Source: Petrolisthes cinctipes (Eukaryota > Arthropoda > Malacostraca > Decapoda > Porcellanidae). From it: a stretch of DNA of 64,000 nt. Each line of letters begins with the position of its first letter. Position 1 is the stretch's first letter. The notes under the pieces were generated by a model. It had not been told where the DNA came from. It was given only the letters and a program-made list of their open reading frames with translations, and searched no databases. Shown here one piece after another: positions 12,752-25,833 of the stretch. The stretch is taken from positions 3,472,001 through 3,536,000 of the forward strand of contig JAWQEG010000283.1 in NCBI GenBank assembly GCA_033782935.1. The letters run 5' to 3'. The translations under genes were made by a program, and so were the position numbers.

Positions 12752-14699
12752 CAAATTAGGCTACAGCCTAATGGTAAGATTATGCCTGTCCCTCCTACAG
12801 TCGTTACAAAAAAGTATTAAACACTCAGAGGCCATATTATTATATTATACAAAATCGTTCATGTTCAAGAAATGTAAAGAATGTGTGGAAGGTGTACAGA
12901 CATTCCCTGATAGAATGCATACAAATAATGGAATGGAAGGTCGACGAACATAATATTTTGCTCATGGCTGTACCTTTGTTTCAAGAGAGGAATGGTGGTG
13001 GTAGAAGGAGAGAGATGTTAACTCCTCCCCTTTTTGTTTCTGTTCTCCCACCACGATCTTACTATGATATTTATTATATAGTATATATATAAAAATGCTA
13101 GAGTTAAAAATTATGAAGTTATGAAGGGAGTAGGCTAGAGAGTAGAGAGAAGTTTCGGAAATGTGGAAAGAAATATTATTAAGGGGAGCACTCACTCGCA
13201 CCCCCCACCTTTGCTCCTGTTAATTTTAGAAGCAAAAGCTCTTTGCCATCGTAATCCGCGTTGGTGTTTACATATACTGACCAATTTCCAGTACAATCGA
13301 GCAACAAATAATATTTTTCCCAAATATTTTGAAATTGTTTTGGAAAAAAATAACAAAAAAAAATCTATGTTTCAGAATAGCATAATATTTTATGTGGACT
13401 ATCCTTTGATATATAGCAACACTACTATAGAATGAAAAGTCCTTTATCACTGCTATAAATGGGAAGATTCCTCGCCTGAAATTGTTGAAATTAATTGTCG
13501 CCTGAAATTTGGGGAAAAAAATTCACCAAAAAAAATAATATTTTTTGATCGAAATCCCTCTTACATAATGTGCTCATATATACGTACATCACGTGTGAAT
13601 ATGATTCATTGACATAACGTTAATATCCTTCGTGTTGTTAGCTATTATACTGGAAAAAAATGGAAAAAAATCACTTGGAAACAAAAATCTGTTAGAAATA
13701 CTTTAGTTGGTGCTATAAATTAGTAATACTTCAATTTTCTTCAGCATGCCCTAGGCTATAGAGCATTGAGAAGTGGCTGGGTGTATGGTAAACTATTATT
13801 TTTTGGCGAATATTTTAAAGGAATCGAAAATTTTGTTACGGCGCGCGGCTGCGTATGACTTAAGACAGTGAGTGCTCTTAAGACACGGAGTTGGGAGGAG
13901 CTTATCACTTCATCACTTCACGTGACCACCAGAAACTTACTCAGTCAGACAGTATGACGAGTCACACAGACTCGGTTACTATTGGGATTGGGGAGGGAGA
14001 GGGGGTGTTCATTTACAGATAATTATATCTCGACGGGACGTCATGTACGGTGCTTTTTTTCCAGTCAACTGAGATTGTGCTTATGTATACAATATACATA
14101 AATTACGCAGGTGAGAAGAAGAAAAAAAAAGAGCTTTACTTACGATTTTCACCTCGTGAATTAATATTGAATTAATTCCTTTGGAATATAACGTCTGCCG
14201 TCTGACAGGGGGTTCGTAATATAGTCCTATTCCACTCGTATTTTTTCATAAATTGAACAGTTATTCAAGCCTACTACTGATAGCGAAGTCATATCCACAC
14301 CAAAAAAAGCACAAGGAATTTTGTGTTTATCAAAGTATAACAAATATTGTGTGCTGCAGTGAAACAAGTAAAAATTAATTAAATAAAGAGACAAGTTAAC
14401 AATTTCTGGCCAGATTACGTAAGGTCATAAGACGCCCTCGATAAAAAATAACAATAACAACAACTTTCTCACTAGGTTTCGTCATGTTTCGTATTTATTC
14501 GTATGCACAAATCTAATATTTCCCAAAATATAGGACATACGGTGGCTAGAATGACCGGGTTTGAGAGTAATTATATTTTTGGGTTAGTTGTTGAAAGAGC
14601 ACTTTCTACATTACATATTAACAAAATTGGTTAATAAATAAGAAATTTTACGATCGTGGACGTTAACGGCACAGGCAGGAGGATAAAGGGTTTTGGGCA
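12752..14699. other. AT-rich intergenic stretch, no gene recognised
   Basis: No domain recognised in any frame. Two copies of the phrase cgcctgaaatt lie near 13475 and 13500. Composition is uniform and AT-rich. Confidence 0.5.
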
Positions 14700-15470
14700 T
14701 CCTGTTCTATCACTATCTTGTCTTGCATGTCCCTCCCAAAGCTGTTTTTCCATCTAAGCTTCGGTCTTCCTCTAACTCCTCTCTTCTCCAATTCTATAAT
14801 CATGATTCTTCTTCACACTTGGTTCTCTTCTCTACACATACAATGTCCATACCACTGTAGTCTTCTTTGCTGTACCATCTTCGATACTTCTACCATCTTG
14901 ATCATTCCTCTAATATGTTCATTCCGGATACTATCTCTTCTTGTGACTCAACACATGCACCTCAGCATTCACATTTTCGCAACTTCCAGTTTCTGTTCTT
15001 GAGCTTTCATTATATTACAAGGCTTCCATTTAATCTTTGCACTAATTCTCTTGTCACATAGAACTCCAGTTGACTTTCTCCAGTTCATTCAAGCACACTG
15101 TATTCTATGGCTACTATCAGCCCTAATATCTTCGAAACTTCTGATCCCAGGTATTTGAAATTCTGCATCAACTTGATATTTTTTGCATCCATTCTGTCTT
15201 CTCCCTGCCCTGCCTCCCATCACTTCTCACCCATCAATATTCCATCTTAATTAAGTCCAGCTTAAACCTCATGACTCTATCTGCCAGGGCTTGACTCCTT
15301 TCCAGTTTTTGTTCCTCTCCATCCTTGCTCAAGTCAACCAATACAATGTCATCCAAGAATAAAGCTCTACATGTAACCTCCTCTCTAACATCTGCAGTCA
15401 TCACATCCATCACAAGATCGATAATGTACAGGCTGAGAACCGACCACTGATGTAGACCAACCCTCACTCC
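14700..15470 (-). pseudogene. Decayed LINE (RTE-like), RT C-terminus and tail
   Basis: Minus strand, 5' part at 15467. The frame 15467-15234 reads RVGLHQWSVLS, MDVMTADVREEV, then LFLDDIVLVD, a decayed form of the FADDIVLVD catalytic box (F-A-D-D became F-L-D-D), and an LERSQALADR tail. Shifting frames further downstream give the post-RT region: EVAKMRMLRCMC, then RNEHIRGMIK, and near 14720 a KLRWKDSFGRDMQDK-like segment. This order is typical of RTE-type non-LTR elements. Several stops and frameshifts are present, so it is dead. The upstream endonuclease is absent and no poly-A tail is obvious. Confidence 0.75.
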
Positions 15471-16077
15471 AAACTCTTCCGTCCTTCCGTCCTTCTAACA
15501 AGTTGTCGAAGTTTAAATTAATACTTCATAACAACAGAGGTATAAATGGAAGGTTACTTAACACTGAATGGGGAGAGGAGAGGCCAGGAGAGGAAGTACT
15601 GTATTTATAGAACAAAAAAAAACCATGTAATGGCGTAACACACACTGCCATTATCTATGCTGATGACGTGTGTATCTGGCAACGTTATTGTATTCTTGCA
15701 ACGTTACCTCTATGACTGAAAATGTTTTGGTATATTTAATAAACAGCTTTCTGACAATGTTATATATACTTCTGTGTGTTGGTATCCGTAAACAAAAACC
15801 TTCCTGCACCAATATCATATATTTCTCTATATTATTATAATTCCACCTTCTAAACATATAAAGTATAATTATAACTTTGAGGAATTTGTTGTTAAATTAT
15901 TTTAGTTCACATATGGTCATCTGTAATGTTAGACATTTAAACCATATATACCTGTCAATTCTATCACATAGAGTGTTCCCTGACTAATTAACAGGAACGT
16001 ATCATGGACTAAGAAAGACAAACTTCTGGTATTGACTGTACAGCTGTGTTTATGATTCCCTGAGACACCATCTTATG
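15471..16077. other. AT-rich intergenic stretch, no gene recognised
   Basis: Nothing recognised on either strand. Confidence 0.5.
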
Positions 16078-16350
16078 GAGGGAACTTGACTTTCTCTATC
16101 CTTACTGGACAGCAGGTAGTTGAATCAAACTGTCTGACCAACACACACAGTGAAGCTAACAATAATATTATATTGAGGGAACTTGACCTTCTCTATCCTT
16201 ATTGAACAGTAGGTAGTTGAATCAAACTGTCTGACCAACACACACAGTGAAGCTAACAATAATATTATATTGAGGGAACTTGACCTTCTCTATCCTTACT
16301 GGACAGTAGGTAGTTGAATCAAACTGTCTGACCAACACACACAGTAAAGC
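16078..16350. repeat. Three tandem copies of a 97-bp unit
   Basis: gagggaacttgac starts units at 16078, 16175 and 16272. Copies differ by only a few substitutions; the third is truncated at about 16350. Confidence 0.93.
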
Positions 16351-16645
16351 TATATATACACATATGTATATATAAACATTTATTTATTTATATTGATATC
16401 TTTTTGCCCATCTATTTACCATTGATGAAATACAATAGTTGTTGTGTGTTCATAATGATACGAGTGGAATGGTGGTGATGACAGGTGTTACATGACACTC
16501 TACTTTGGCATTATATTCTCCCCTTTCTTAAAAGTTTCAAAGGTAGGCCATTATCTCCCACACTCCCTCCCTCCCTCCCTTTCTCCCTCGATTTCGTTCT
16601 CACTCTCTCTCCCTCTCTCCATATTTGATTAAACCTTCGTCTTTC

Positions 16646-16699
<54 letters not shown>

Positions 16700-16934
16700 A
16701 ACACTCAGGAAACCCCCATCGTTGAGGCAAAAATGGAGTGAGTTTATTTCCTCTCTCTCCAAGGTTAACCTCACCAACGAGAATTTTTGGGTCTGGACTA
16801 CAAACAATATTATAGTAAGAACAAAGTCTTTTTTATCCCCTTGTTTAGCCAGTATATAAATATTATCAGGTGTCTCAGACCAGTTATTACACAGAAGAAA
16901 ACAAGTTATTAATTGTAATTATAACACACACCAT

Positions 16935-16967
<33 letters not shown>

Positions 16968-17689
16968 ATCATACAAGTTCTCCACTCATAGATTCTAGTG
17001 TTCTTCCCTACATCCTAAAAGTGTGTATGGTAATAAATATACAACCCTTGTCAAGGGGAATATGAAAGTTACTATATTGATTTAACAAGATGTAATAACA
17101 CAATAATTTACAAAGGATTAACTTGTTCGCAGTACACTAGAGTTCATAATCTAATACGTATTATCTCTTCCTCCACTGTCCCAATGGATGACGTCATGAC
17201 ACTTCCTGTGTGTGTAGGTGTGTGTGTGTGTGTGGTCACTACGGGATTTGCAACCATCTTGTAGTGTTGTGTTTGTATAAATCCTTCTCAACTTCAGCAT
17301 TACAGTGCTTCAATCTCTGGAGTTTATTATCAAGAAGAACCTTCCACATATTATTGGGTAAAGTGTTTTGTTGTTACTATTAATATTAAATCCTGCACTC
17401 AACTATTTTGGATTGTCTTCCTTTGAAATGCTCTGTATTTCTTCATAATCTCTCCCTCTTTTTATCACTTCCTATATTCTTTGGTCAGGTTTCTTCTGTG
17501 GCAACATACATTCTTTTCTGTACTGAACAGTTCCACCTTGCAATCCTCCCTCAATTCTTCTTTGAGTAATAATAGGTACACTTGGACACCACAATGTTTA
17601 GTCCACCTGTGTCGGTGTGTGATATTTGGAGCAGATGCTTTCTGGACGACAGACTACTTACACTATCACAACCTATCACCTAACCTAAC
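16351..17689. other. Intergenic stretch with microsatellites
   Basis: Contains a pyrimidine-rich tract with pure (CT)n at 16650-16696, (GT)n at 16938-16967 and a short GT run near 17218-17234. No coding domain recognised. Confidence 0.6.
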
Positions 17690-18303
17690 ACACTCACACT
17701 ATTACAAGGCTACACACATATTAACACACATACAGTATTACAAGGTCACACACATTAACACACTCACACTAATACAAGGCTACACACACATTAACACACA
17801 TACATTATTACAGTGCTACACACACATTAACACACATACATTATTACAGTGCTACACACACATTAACACACATACACTATCACAGTGCTACACACACATT
17901 AACACACTCACACTATCACAGTGCTACACACACACATTAACACACATACATTATTACAGTCCTACACACACATTAACACACATACAGTATTACAAGGCTA
18001 CACACACATACAGTATTACAAGGCTACACACACATTAACACACATACAGTATTACAAGGCTACACACACATTAACACACATACATTATTACAGTGCTACA
18101 CACACATTAACACACATACATTATTACAAGGCTACACACACACATTAACACACATACATTATTACAAGGCTACACACACATTAACACACTCACACTATCA
18201 CAGTGTAACACACACATTAACAAATACATTATTACAAGGCTACACACACATTAACACACATACATTATTACAGTGCTACACACACACATTAACACACATA
18301 CAG
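17690..18303. repeat. Minisatellite, about 37-bp units
   Basis: The phrase cacattaacacacatac with tattacaaggcta or tattacagtgcta recurs about 15 times. Units vary between 30 and 40 bp by loss or gain of CA steps. The Thr/His-rich frames across it are artefacts of repetition. Confidence 0.92.
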
Positions 18304-18713
18304 TATATAAAACCAATAGAGGCTTAGCTCTATGTCTTTCATGTATGTTTATCTTGTCTTGTAACACTACATGATTATATTTTCTCTGTATATGTGACAT
18401 GTATTATTTTATTGCATTATATTTTGTCTAATAACATTGACAAGCGTTCCACTAAGAACACATATTATTATAACCTGATTATTATACCACCTCAGTTTGT
18501 CATGAGAGAAAAAGATTATTACTTATATCTTTATATTTTAATTAAATATTAATTAACATTTCAGTATGAACATAATACATACAGCATGCAGTATGTGTGT
18601 TCTTTTATATCAATGTTTGGGATGTGACACTTATATTTACATATTGTCTATCAGTAATATTATTTATTGTAGGTAAAAAATAGTATATATTCCTCACTGT
18701 TATAGCAAAGTTT

Positions 18714-18714
<1 letters not shown>
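18304..18714. other. AT-rich intergenic stretch, nothing recognised
   Basis: No gene or repeat unit seen. Confidence 0.5.
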
Positions 18715-18755
<41 letters not shown>

Positions 18756-18790
18756 GGTCTGTTATGGTGTGTGTTTCTATGTAACTAACT

Positions 18791-18832
<42 letters not shown>

Positions 18833-18863
18833 GGTCTGTTATGGTGTGTGTTTCTATGTAACT

Positions 18864-18923
<60 letters not shown>
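18715..18923. repeat. Three (CT)n tracts separated by a duplicated 40-bp spacer
   Basis: CT runs at 18715-18752, 18793-18829 and 18867-18923. The spacer tgtaaggtctgttatgg... with gtaactaact at its end is repeated almost exactly, so the tract plus spacer was duplicated as a unit of about 77 bp. Confidence 0.92.
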
Positions 18924-18930
<7 letters not shown>

Positions 18931-19038
18931 GTGGAAATGTCCTGATAATCTGCAAACGATAAATATATTAATTTTTTTGGGTACATCCTGTGATAAGTTG
19001 TGCAGGCAGTGTTATATACTGTGTAATGGTGGGTTGGG

Positions 19039-19063
19039 TTAGGTTAGGTTAGGTTAGGTTAGG
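19039..19063. repeat. Interstitial telomere-like (TTAGG)5
   Basis: Five perfect copies of TTAGG, the telomeric repeat of most arthropods, directly before a G-rich minisatellite. Too short and internal to be a telomere. Confidence 0.85.
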
Positions 19064-19338
19064 TGTGAGAGGGGAAGGAGGGAGGTTTGGGTGTGTGTGT
19101 GGAAGGAGGGAGGGTAGGGTGTGTGAGGGGAAGGATGGAGGGTTGGGTGTGTGAGGGGAAGGATGGAGGGTTGGGTGTGTGAGGGGAAAGATGGAGGGTT
19201 GGGTGTGTGTGTGGAAGGAGGGAGGGTTGGGTGTGTGAGGGGAAGGATGGAGGGTTGGATGTGTGAGGGGAAGGATGGAGGGTTGGGTGTGTGTGGGGAA
19301 GGAGGGAGGGTTGGGTGTGTGTGGGGAAGGAGGGAGGG
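19064..19338. repeat. G-rich minisatellite, left part (interrupted by the CACTA element)
   Basis: Units of about 28-30 bp of the form ggaaggatggagggttgggt with gtgtgagg. The same repeat resumes at 30947 after the 11.6-kb transposon, so it was one locus before insertion. Confidence 0.9.
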
Positions 19339-19340
19339 TA

Positions 19341-19760
19341 CACTGTAAAAAATAAGTGTTTTTGCAAAAACACAAAAAATGCGTTTGTTTGTTCCACTTT
19401 TAAAACACTTTTCTTCGTTCATTTAAAAACAGTTGTTTTTTGCAAAAACATAGTCGTCATTTAAAACAATTATGTTTATCTCTATACACTAAAGTTTAAT
19501 TAAAAACACAATTGTTATGATAATGAATATGTTTATTTAATAACAGTTGTGTTTAAAACAACTGTTTCAATTAAAACACAGCATATCTAAAACACATGTG
19601 TTAATTATAAAACATATCTTTTATTTATGTTTATTCAAAAACAGAAATATATGTTTACAAGATTGTTCCACTTTTAAAACACATTCAGGTGTTTATAAGG
19701 CTTTAAACTGTTTTCCATTAAACAGTTAATTTAAACATATGTTTTAAAATAAACAACTGA
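19341..19760. repeat. Left subterminal repeat region of the CACTA element
   Basis: Dense AAAACA, TGTTTT and aaacaattgttt-like palindromic words over about 420 bp, mirrored at the other end. In CACTA elements such subterminal repeats are transposase binding sites (family knowledge). Confidence 0.75.
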
Positions 19761-19814
19761 GTTACCCTAAACCTCTTTATACCACAATATGGTACACGTT
19801 ATCCAGAAAGGATA

Positions 19815-20825
19815 ATTGTTTTTGCTGGAAACCACATTGGGATTTAAACCAAAATCTAACTTACTGCTCTGAACTACAAATATATATATAAATTGGATCC
19901 AATGATGAAAAAATATATTCCTCAAATTTTTTTAAAAAAATACATACAGTATATAATAATGACCTATGTGTAATTATGATCAGAATATGCACATTATACA
20001 GAACTGTACATGCTAGAAACAAAGTATAAAACTTATCAGGACCAGTATTGCATATGATAAATTATAAGACACTGCACTTGTGAAAATGAATATAATCCAT
20101 ATCTTCACTGTTTTAAACAAAAAAAGTTAGAATTAACTTCGACCATATACAGGGTATAGCCAAGCCGGAAAATACGTAAGGTAGGTGACATGTGTTTGGA
20201 CAGCAAGCCCTGAGGAACATGAGAAAAAAACAAGGGAATGTTGAAGAAGGAAAAATCCCTTTTAGTCGCCTCTTACGACAAGCAGGGATACTGGGGAGGT
20301 ATTCGCAGCCCCCTGCCCCAGGGGGAGCCTTTCTAATCAATGGTCTTTGCGAGAAACAAACATAAAACGACATGTGGGACCAAATTAAACATGTACTGTA
20401 ACTTAATTATTGCCCATGACTACAGTTGAGGAATGATCTAAATTAAAATTTTCCTTATGATGTATACATAAAATATAATATAAATGGCAAAATTCCTCAA
20501 GATACCTGAAACCACTAAACACAGTACAGTATACAGGTAATCAGTAACCAGAAAGGAACATTAAATAATAATAATATAGACGCTTCTTTTTTTTTTACTA
20601 GAAACCAGAATTGGATCAATATAAACCAATAACAAATTTACTGCTCTGTACTAGAAAAACTATATATATTTTGGATCCATTGGTAAAAAAATATATATTC
20701 TTCCTTAATTTAGAAAATAACAATAATGACCAATGCATTATTATGATCAGAATATACACATATAGAACTATATACACTTTATATAAAAAAAACTTATCAG
20801 TACCAGTACTGAATGATAAATAATA
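19815..20825. repeat. Diverged direct duplication inside the CACTA element
   Basis: 19815-20065 and 20590-20825 share the same order of phrases: gaaaccaca/gaaaccaga, ttactgctctg, tttggatccat/attggatccaat, ttatgatcagaatat and aaacttatcag. The copies are clearly diverged and about 770 bp apart. Between them lies the insert at 20165-20340. Confidence 0.75.
20165..20340. repeat. Possible dispersed-repeat insert within the CACTA element
   Basis: A GC-richer patch with ttttagtcgcctcttacgac followed by aagcagggatactgggg. I believe this phrase is a common dispersed repeat in invertebrate genomes, but that is memory and not checked here. Not coding. Confidence 0.35.
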
Positions 20826-22359
20826 ATAATTAATTATCTATTTTAAGGCTAGATAGGACACCAATGATTAATTATAGTATGACACCTCAGTTAGTAATTT
20901 AAACCTTGTCGTCACGGTTTTTTTAATCAGTGATCTTAGCAAAAACCATCAAACCATGGGGTCCCAATAATTTATTTTTATAGAATGTGCATTCAAATTA
21001 GGCAAGTGATATATATAGTCACACATCAGCACTGACGGACTTCTCTGCCTCTTTAATTTTACTCTCATACTTAGCAACAAAGTGTTTATAATCCATAGAC
21101 TTCTCTAGGTTGTAGGGATCTTTAAGTACATATTGCTGTAAAAAGCCTAGAAGCTGAGAATATACCCGTGGGTATGTCAGATCAAAGCAGTAGTAACTGC
21201 CTACCAATACAATTATACTGCGTAAAACATCTCGAATTTTATCATTAAAGCTTATAGTGCAGTCATCTCCCAAAACATACCATGATTTACATTCACCACC
21301 AACCATAAACAATAGAAGATGTGGTGGAGACTCATTTGGTGAAGAACAATACTGTTTACTGTCAATATCAGATAAATTCTTTGTTTCAACAACTGTTAAC
21401 ACAGTCTTGGATTTCACTCCTTTGCCTTTCTTGTATCCAATAGATTTTTCTATGAATTTCATAACATTCATTACATGCTGGGCACTCTGAAAATTAAATT
21501 AAAGTAAGGTGAAACAATGTATACAAGAAGTGTTCTAGATGAAAGTCCAAAGCACATAATCATAGATGGGAAAATTAAATTAACTGTTTTATAATGCATC
21601 CATGATTTCATTTAGAGGACAATGACCTGGGCTTCTTATTAAACTAAAATTAATATAGCTTCCCATTAAAATAAAATTTATGCAAACTCCTCAATGAAAC
21701 TAGAATAATATTTATTCGATGATAGGGACTGTCAAGGGACTAAAGGGCTTGCATGGGAACTGTCAGGAGATAGCAGAGGCAATAGGAGTTTACTTTCACT
21801 CTATCAAAGACTGTTGGTTAAGGAACTACGGTATATATTAATATCTTGAAAAATCACAGTGGTTTCTTAGAATTTCATAATGTGGAAAAGGTGTCCAGGA
21901 ATAGTTATGGCCCCTACAAATTTGAAGCGCCAAACTAAAATATGTACAAAATGCTTTGGTTTCCATACCCATATACGACAAAACTAAGTGGATTCTACTT
22001 TCAGCCATTCATTTCAATTATTAAAACAACAGTAACTGAAGTGTACTCACATATATTTCACCAGAAGAAGGCACTTCGTGACTTAATATCTTGACCATGT
22101 CCATCAGTCTCTCTTTCCATGTTGTTATACTGTCACTCAATAGTGATTCCATTTCTTGGATGATCTGTTTGATAGGGGACCAGAAATGCATTTTACTTTA
22201 AACTAGAAATTACACAAGTACATACAATGCAAAAAAGATAGTGCACATGATCAGAGTGTATAATTTACATACTGAACAATGGTTGGACTTGCTTTAACTG
22301 AACAATTTTCTTGTATTACATAAAATATTTCATAAAGACAAACTGGAAGAGTTGAGGGG

Positions 22360-22640
22360 ATGGCCACAGCAATTAGTTGCACAAGTTTTCCCCTACCTCC
22401 CATGATAATTCTCCAATCAGTTATCTCGCCTGATCAGTGGTCTACTTCTCACACCAGATTCACAACTTCACTTCCATACATCTTCTTGGTATATTCCCCA
22501 TTCTGCATTCTTTCCACATGTCCTAACCATCTCAAAAGTATTTTGCTACACCCTCTAAACCACCCAATAACACCTAGTCACTCTGTCACTTATACCACAG
22601 CTCTGAAACACACAATACTTTGCCAATCCCAACTGGTACA
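22360..22640 (-). pseudogene. LINE C-terminal fragment in an intron of the second CACTA gene
   Basis: A minus-strand frame reads LRWLGHVERMQNGEYTKKMY followed by GSEVVNLV, the conserved post-RT segment (LRWxGHVxRM) of RTE/CR1-like LINEs. Internal stops, no RT core. It lies between exons at 23275 and 22164. Confidence 0.6.
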
Positions 22641-22666
22641 GTAATGCCACATATATATTCAGCGGC

Positions 22667-22967
22667 ATATATTTGCCTCTGAATATATGAGGCATCTATT
22701 TGCATAACGAGATAAGCGACACAACTCAAGTTTTGAGAAAAATGGGTTTAAAGTTTAACATCTGTGCACAAAAGGTTGTAGTCTCTCTATTTATACTTCA
22801 TTTTAAGCCTTATTAGAAACTCCAAATGGGGATATGGACTTCACCACGTAAATTGTAGATGTTTACTAGGGGGGAAGACAGTGCTAACTCAATTTCACCA
22901 GAGGTGGTGTTTATCCCGTTATGCAAATAGACGCCTCATATATTCAGAGGCATATATATACGCCTCT
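22667..22967. mobile_element. MITE with about 50-bp inverted termini
   Basis: The left arm reads ggcatatatttgcctctgaa then tatatgaggcatctatttgc; the right arm (22913-22967) is its near-perfect reverse complement. About 200 bp of non-coding sequence lies between. The target duplication is not clear. It is nested in the CACTA element. Confidence 0.75.
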
Positions 22968-25833
22968 CAGGTATTCTATTAAACATAAGAGGTTGAGTCT
23001 TTGTTTATCAAGTCTCAAGATAAACTAATATCATATAGCCTACAATACCCACCAAATATCAGATATGACAAAAGCAATATTTCAATACAGCAAATATACT
23101 GGGAAATTTGTTTACTTACACACAAGAATATAAGACTAATAAAATATACTTTACCAATCAATACCTGTAGTTAGTAGTCATAGTAATTATATTAACTGCA
23201 AAATATGTAAGGAAATATTAACTTATACTGCTTAAAACAAATTTAAAAAGAGATACTGTGGTAATTGTACTCACATAATTTCCATCTCCAAAACATGGAA
23301 ACTTTTCTAAAATTGGAGATAATTTTCCAGTAGGGAGCGTGGATAGCCAAATTCTTCTTCTTGGCCTGGTTTCGTTTAGTAGGGTTGACATGTGTCTTGA
23401 ATTGTGTGTTCTTGAGTTCCAGTCTCTCTGAATCTCTCTGACATGCTGTTCATATTCCTCTTCAGATAGAAGACTAACAGTATCAGCCACAACGCGTTTC
23501 ATCAGGCAAAACCTCTTTGGCGATGGCTTTTGTGGTTGGCTGCTCTCACTCTTTCTTTTTCTCTTGAATCGTTCAGTGCGAATACTCTGACTCCGTGCTT
23601 TTGTGAACTGGCTCTGTAAAAAGGAAGCTGATATCAAATTTCATTTACAAAAGTGCAATGTAAAATACATCAATTACCGATACGTAATGCATTTCTAAGT
23701 TGTACGTTTTCCTCGGGAAAGAAGTACAAATTTCACATAAATACAATAAAAAATATATTTTAAACTCTGTTCTCTCATTTGACTTGATATCTAACTGTTG
23801 GGCCTCATCATTATTGTGTTGTCAAATGTAAGCAGAAAAATTATTTGAAAATATGGATTAATAACCACTTTAATTATTCTAACCTGCCAGTGCTGCACCT
23901 CAGGTGTCCTGGACAGCATACCCACTATGTCTAATCACTCCTGTTGTTTCATCAATAGAATGAGAAAATACAGCAGAGAAAAACTGACAAATACTCTATT
24001 ACATAAAAGGAGGTAATCTTACCCATGGGTGAGTTCCTTCTCGTTCAATGCTAGGGTATGCCTTGACTATTTTTTGGCCAATTGTCCTGTATACCCCATA
24101 AGGGTTGGTCTATATTTCAGGGAAGAACTTCATGTAGTAGTTTTTGGACTCTTCTATGAGTTGTAACCAAACACAACGAGCCATGTCACCTTCCATCAAT
24201 GAAGCTCTTGTCGACCCAGACAGCTCTGGAAGTGGGATTGCTGAAAAAGAAAAAGGCATATAATTACTAACAGACTTTATGATGCTATTAGTGTTCCTCA
24301 GTCAGTATGGCCAAGCAGCCTCAAACCATTGAGGAATGACATACTGTACTGTAATGTAAACTGAGCTTTCCCACAGTGACCATATATTCATAGTGAATGA
24401 ATCCAACCCTCTTGGGAGAATTTGTGGGTGTTCTGTCATGTAGTTTAGAGAGTGTTGTTGGTTTAATGATATGGAGTTCTGAGATGAACATTAACAATTA
24501 TATGAAATTGAATGATAAAATTTAAAAGCAAACTCTAAGGTAATGTTACTAGGTAATACTGTAGTCTTCAAAATGTTGGTCCAGCTGGAATAAAGAAATA
24601 TACATATCTATTATAGGCCTTTTGGTATATACTATATTAAGTTAATAACAAATAAAATAGAAACTATAATAACACAAACCAGATATTTGAGGAAATTGTG
24701 CATGGGATGTCCCTTCTGTCACTGGAAGTGATTCATCTGGTGTCGTTTCGGGTACAGTTGGTTGGTTAGGGAGTTGATCAACATTTAAACTGGTGCCAGT
24801 TGGTGAATATTGCTCCCCATCCACCAGGAAGAGGAGAACTTCTCCCATTACTTCTTGTAGCACTTCATCGTCCTCAACCTCCGTACCACATTTCTCCAGA
24901 ATGAGACTACCATTGGAGGAGTCTAAACCAAATTTATCTTTAATTGTTGAAAAATAATAAATTTTGTTAAAACGGTTATAAAAACGCCATTAATTTACTT
25001 TTCAGACTATTTTTTTCTTACTGCATGTATATACAGGTAGTTGTAATACTTATACTCAATTATAAGTAAAAAAAAACTTACAGGACCAATAACTATGCAA
25101 ACACTGATTGAAATACTGCAGTAATTGATTAGTTCTAATTTTAAAATCTTTTCTGTTCAAGTTTATTTTTGTAATCACACAAGTGTGGAAAACTTCAAAT
25201 TACTGTACAGTATATATGTGGATTAATTTTATTTTGATAAAAACTACTCACACTATTAATAAACTAACAAGAAGTATACCATGTTAAAAAATATTGAAGG
25301 ATGGAATTAGGAAGATGGTTTTATTTTAGATAAGAGACACCACTGAACAATGAGATCATGGAATTATGCAACAGAGGGACAGATTGGATTATTTACCTTT
25401 TTCTTTAAGCACTATAATTTCCGCTGCTGATGCAATTGTCTTTTTAATTTTGCGATCAACATACACGGAAGATCGGCATTCTTGCAGAACCTACAAGGTT
25501 TCACGGTCATTTACTGTATACTGTACTTGGTTGTAGTTTCATGCAGGTACACTTTGCATACATCTGTACATTATTACAATATTTTGCAATACTCAAAAGA
25601 ATTCCTAGGTTATAAAATTATGGTAATCTGGAACAACCAATTTCTTATGTGCAGGAATTATTCCCGTAATTTTGACATTTACCTGGTAATACCATACTTC
25701 GCTTTAGTCACAAAGATTTTCATTATTTTTTTTTTATCCATTATTCTCTGTTTGTATATTATTTAAATAAAATGGGGAACAGTATATTTTAACCAAATGG
25801 AAATAATGCATTTTATAGTACATACCAAAAAAA

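Larger units (their letters stand above)
21019..25490 (-). pseudogene. Second CACTA gene, six-exon model with one in-frame stop
   Basis: Six minus-strand exons join with GT-AG introns and consistent phases: 25490-25397, 24937-24680, 24240-24023, 23613-23275, 22164-22051, 21486-21019 (stop). Lengths 94, 258, 218, 339, 114 and 468 bp fit every junction. Donors include gtaagat and gtgagt (twice); acceptors end in tttcag or tttacag. The order of segments (SGSTRASLMEGDMARCVWLQ; AYPSIEREGTHPW then SQFTKAR; LEKFPCFGD; YYCFDLTYP in the last exon) resembles, from memory, an uncharacterised protein often found beside this transposase in fish and invertebrates. Function unknown. The break is a TAG at 24110-24112 in the third listed exon. 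The first exon is unresolved (see 25834-25986). It could be a captured host gene, but its place inside the element argues for an element gene. Confidence 0.75.

Noticed and set aside
17481..18148. His/Thr-rich frame of 185 codons
   Set aside because: It lies on a 37-bp minisatellite and continues in other frames equally well.
19039..19063. A true telomere or chromosome end
   Set aside because: Only five TTAGG units with ordinary sequence on both sides.
20113..20373. 86-codon frame with several cysteines inside the CACTA element
   Set aside because: It lies across an apparent dispersed-repeat patch, with no link to the exons of the element genes and no domain.
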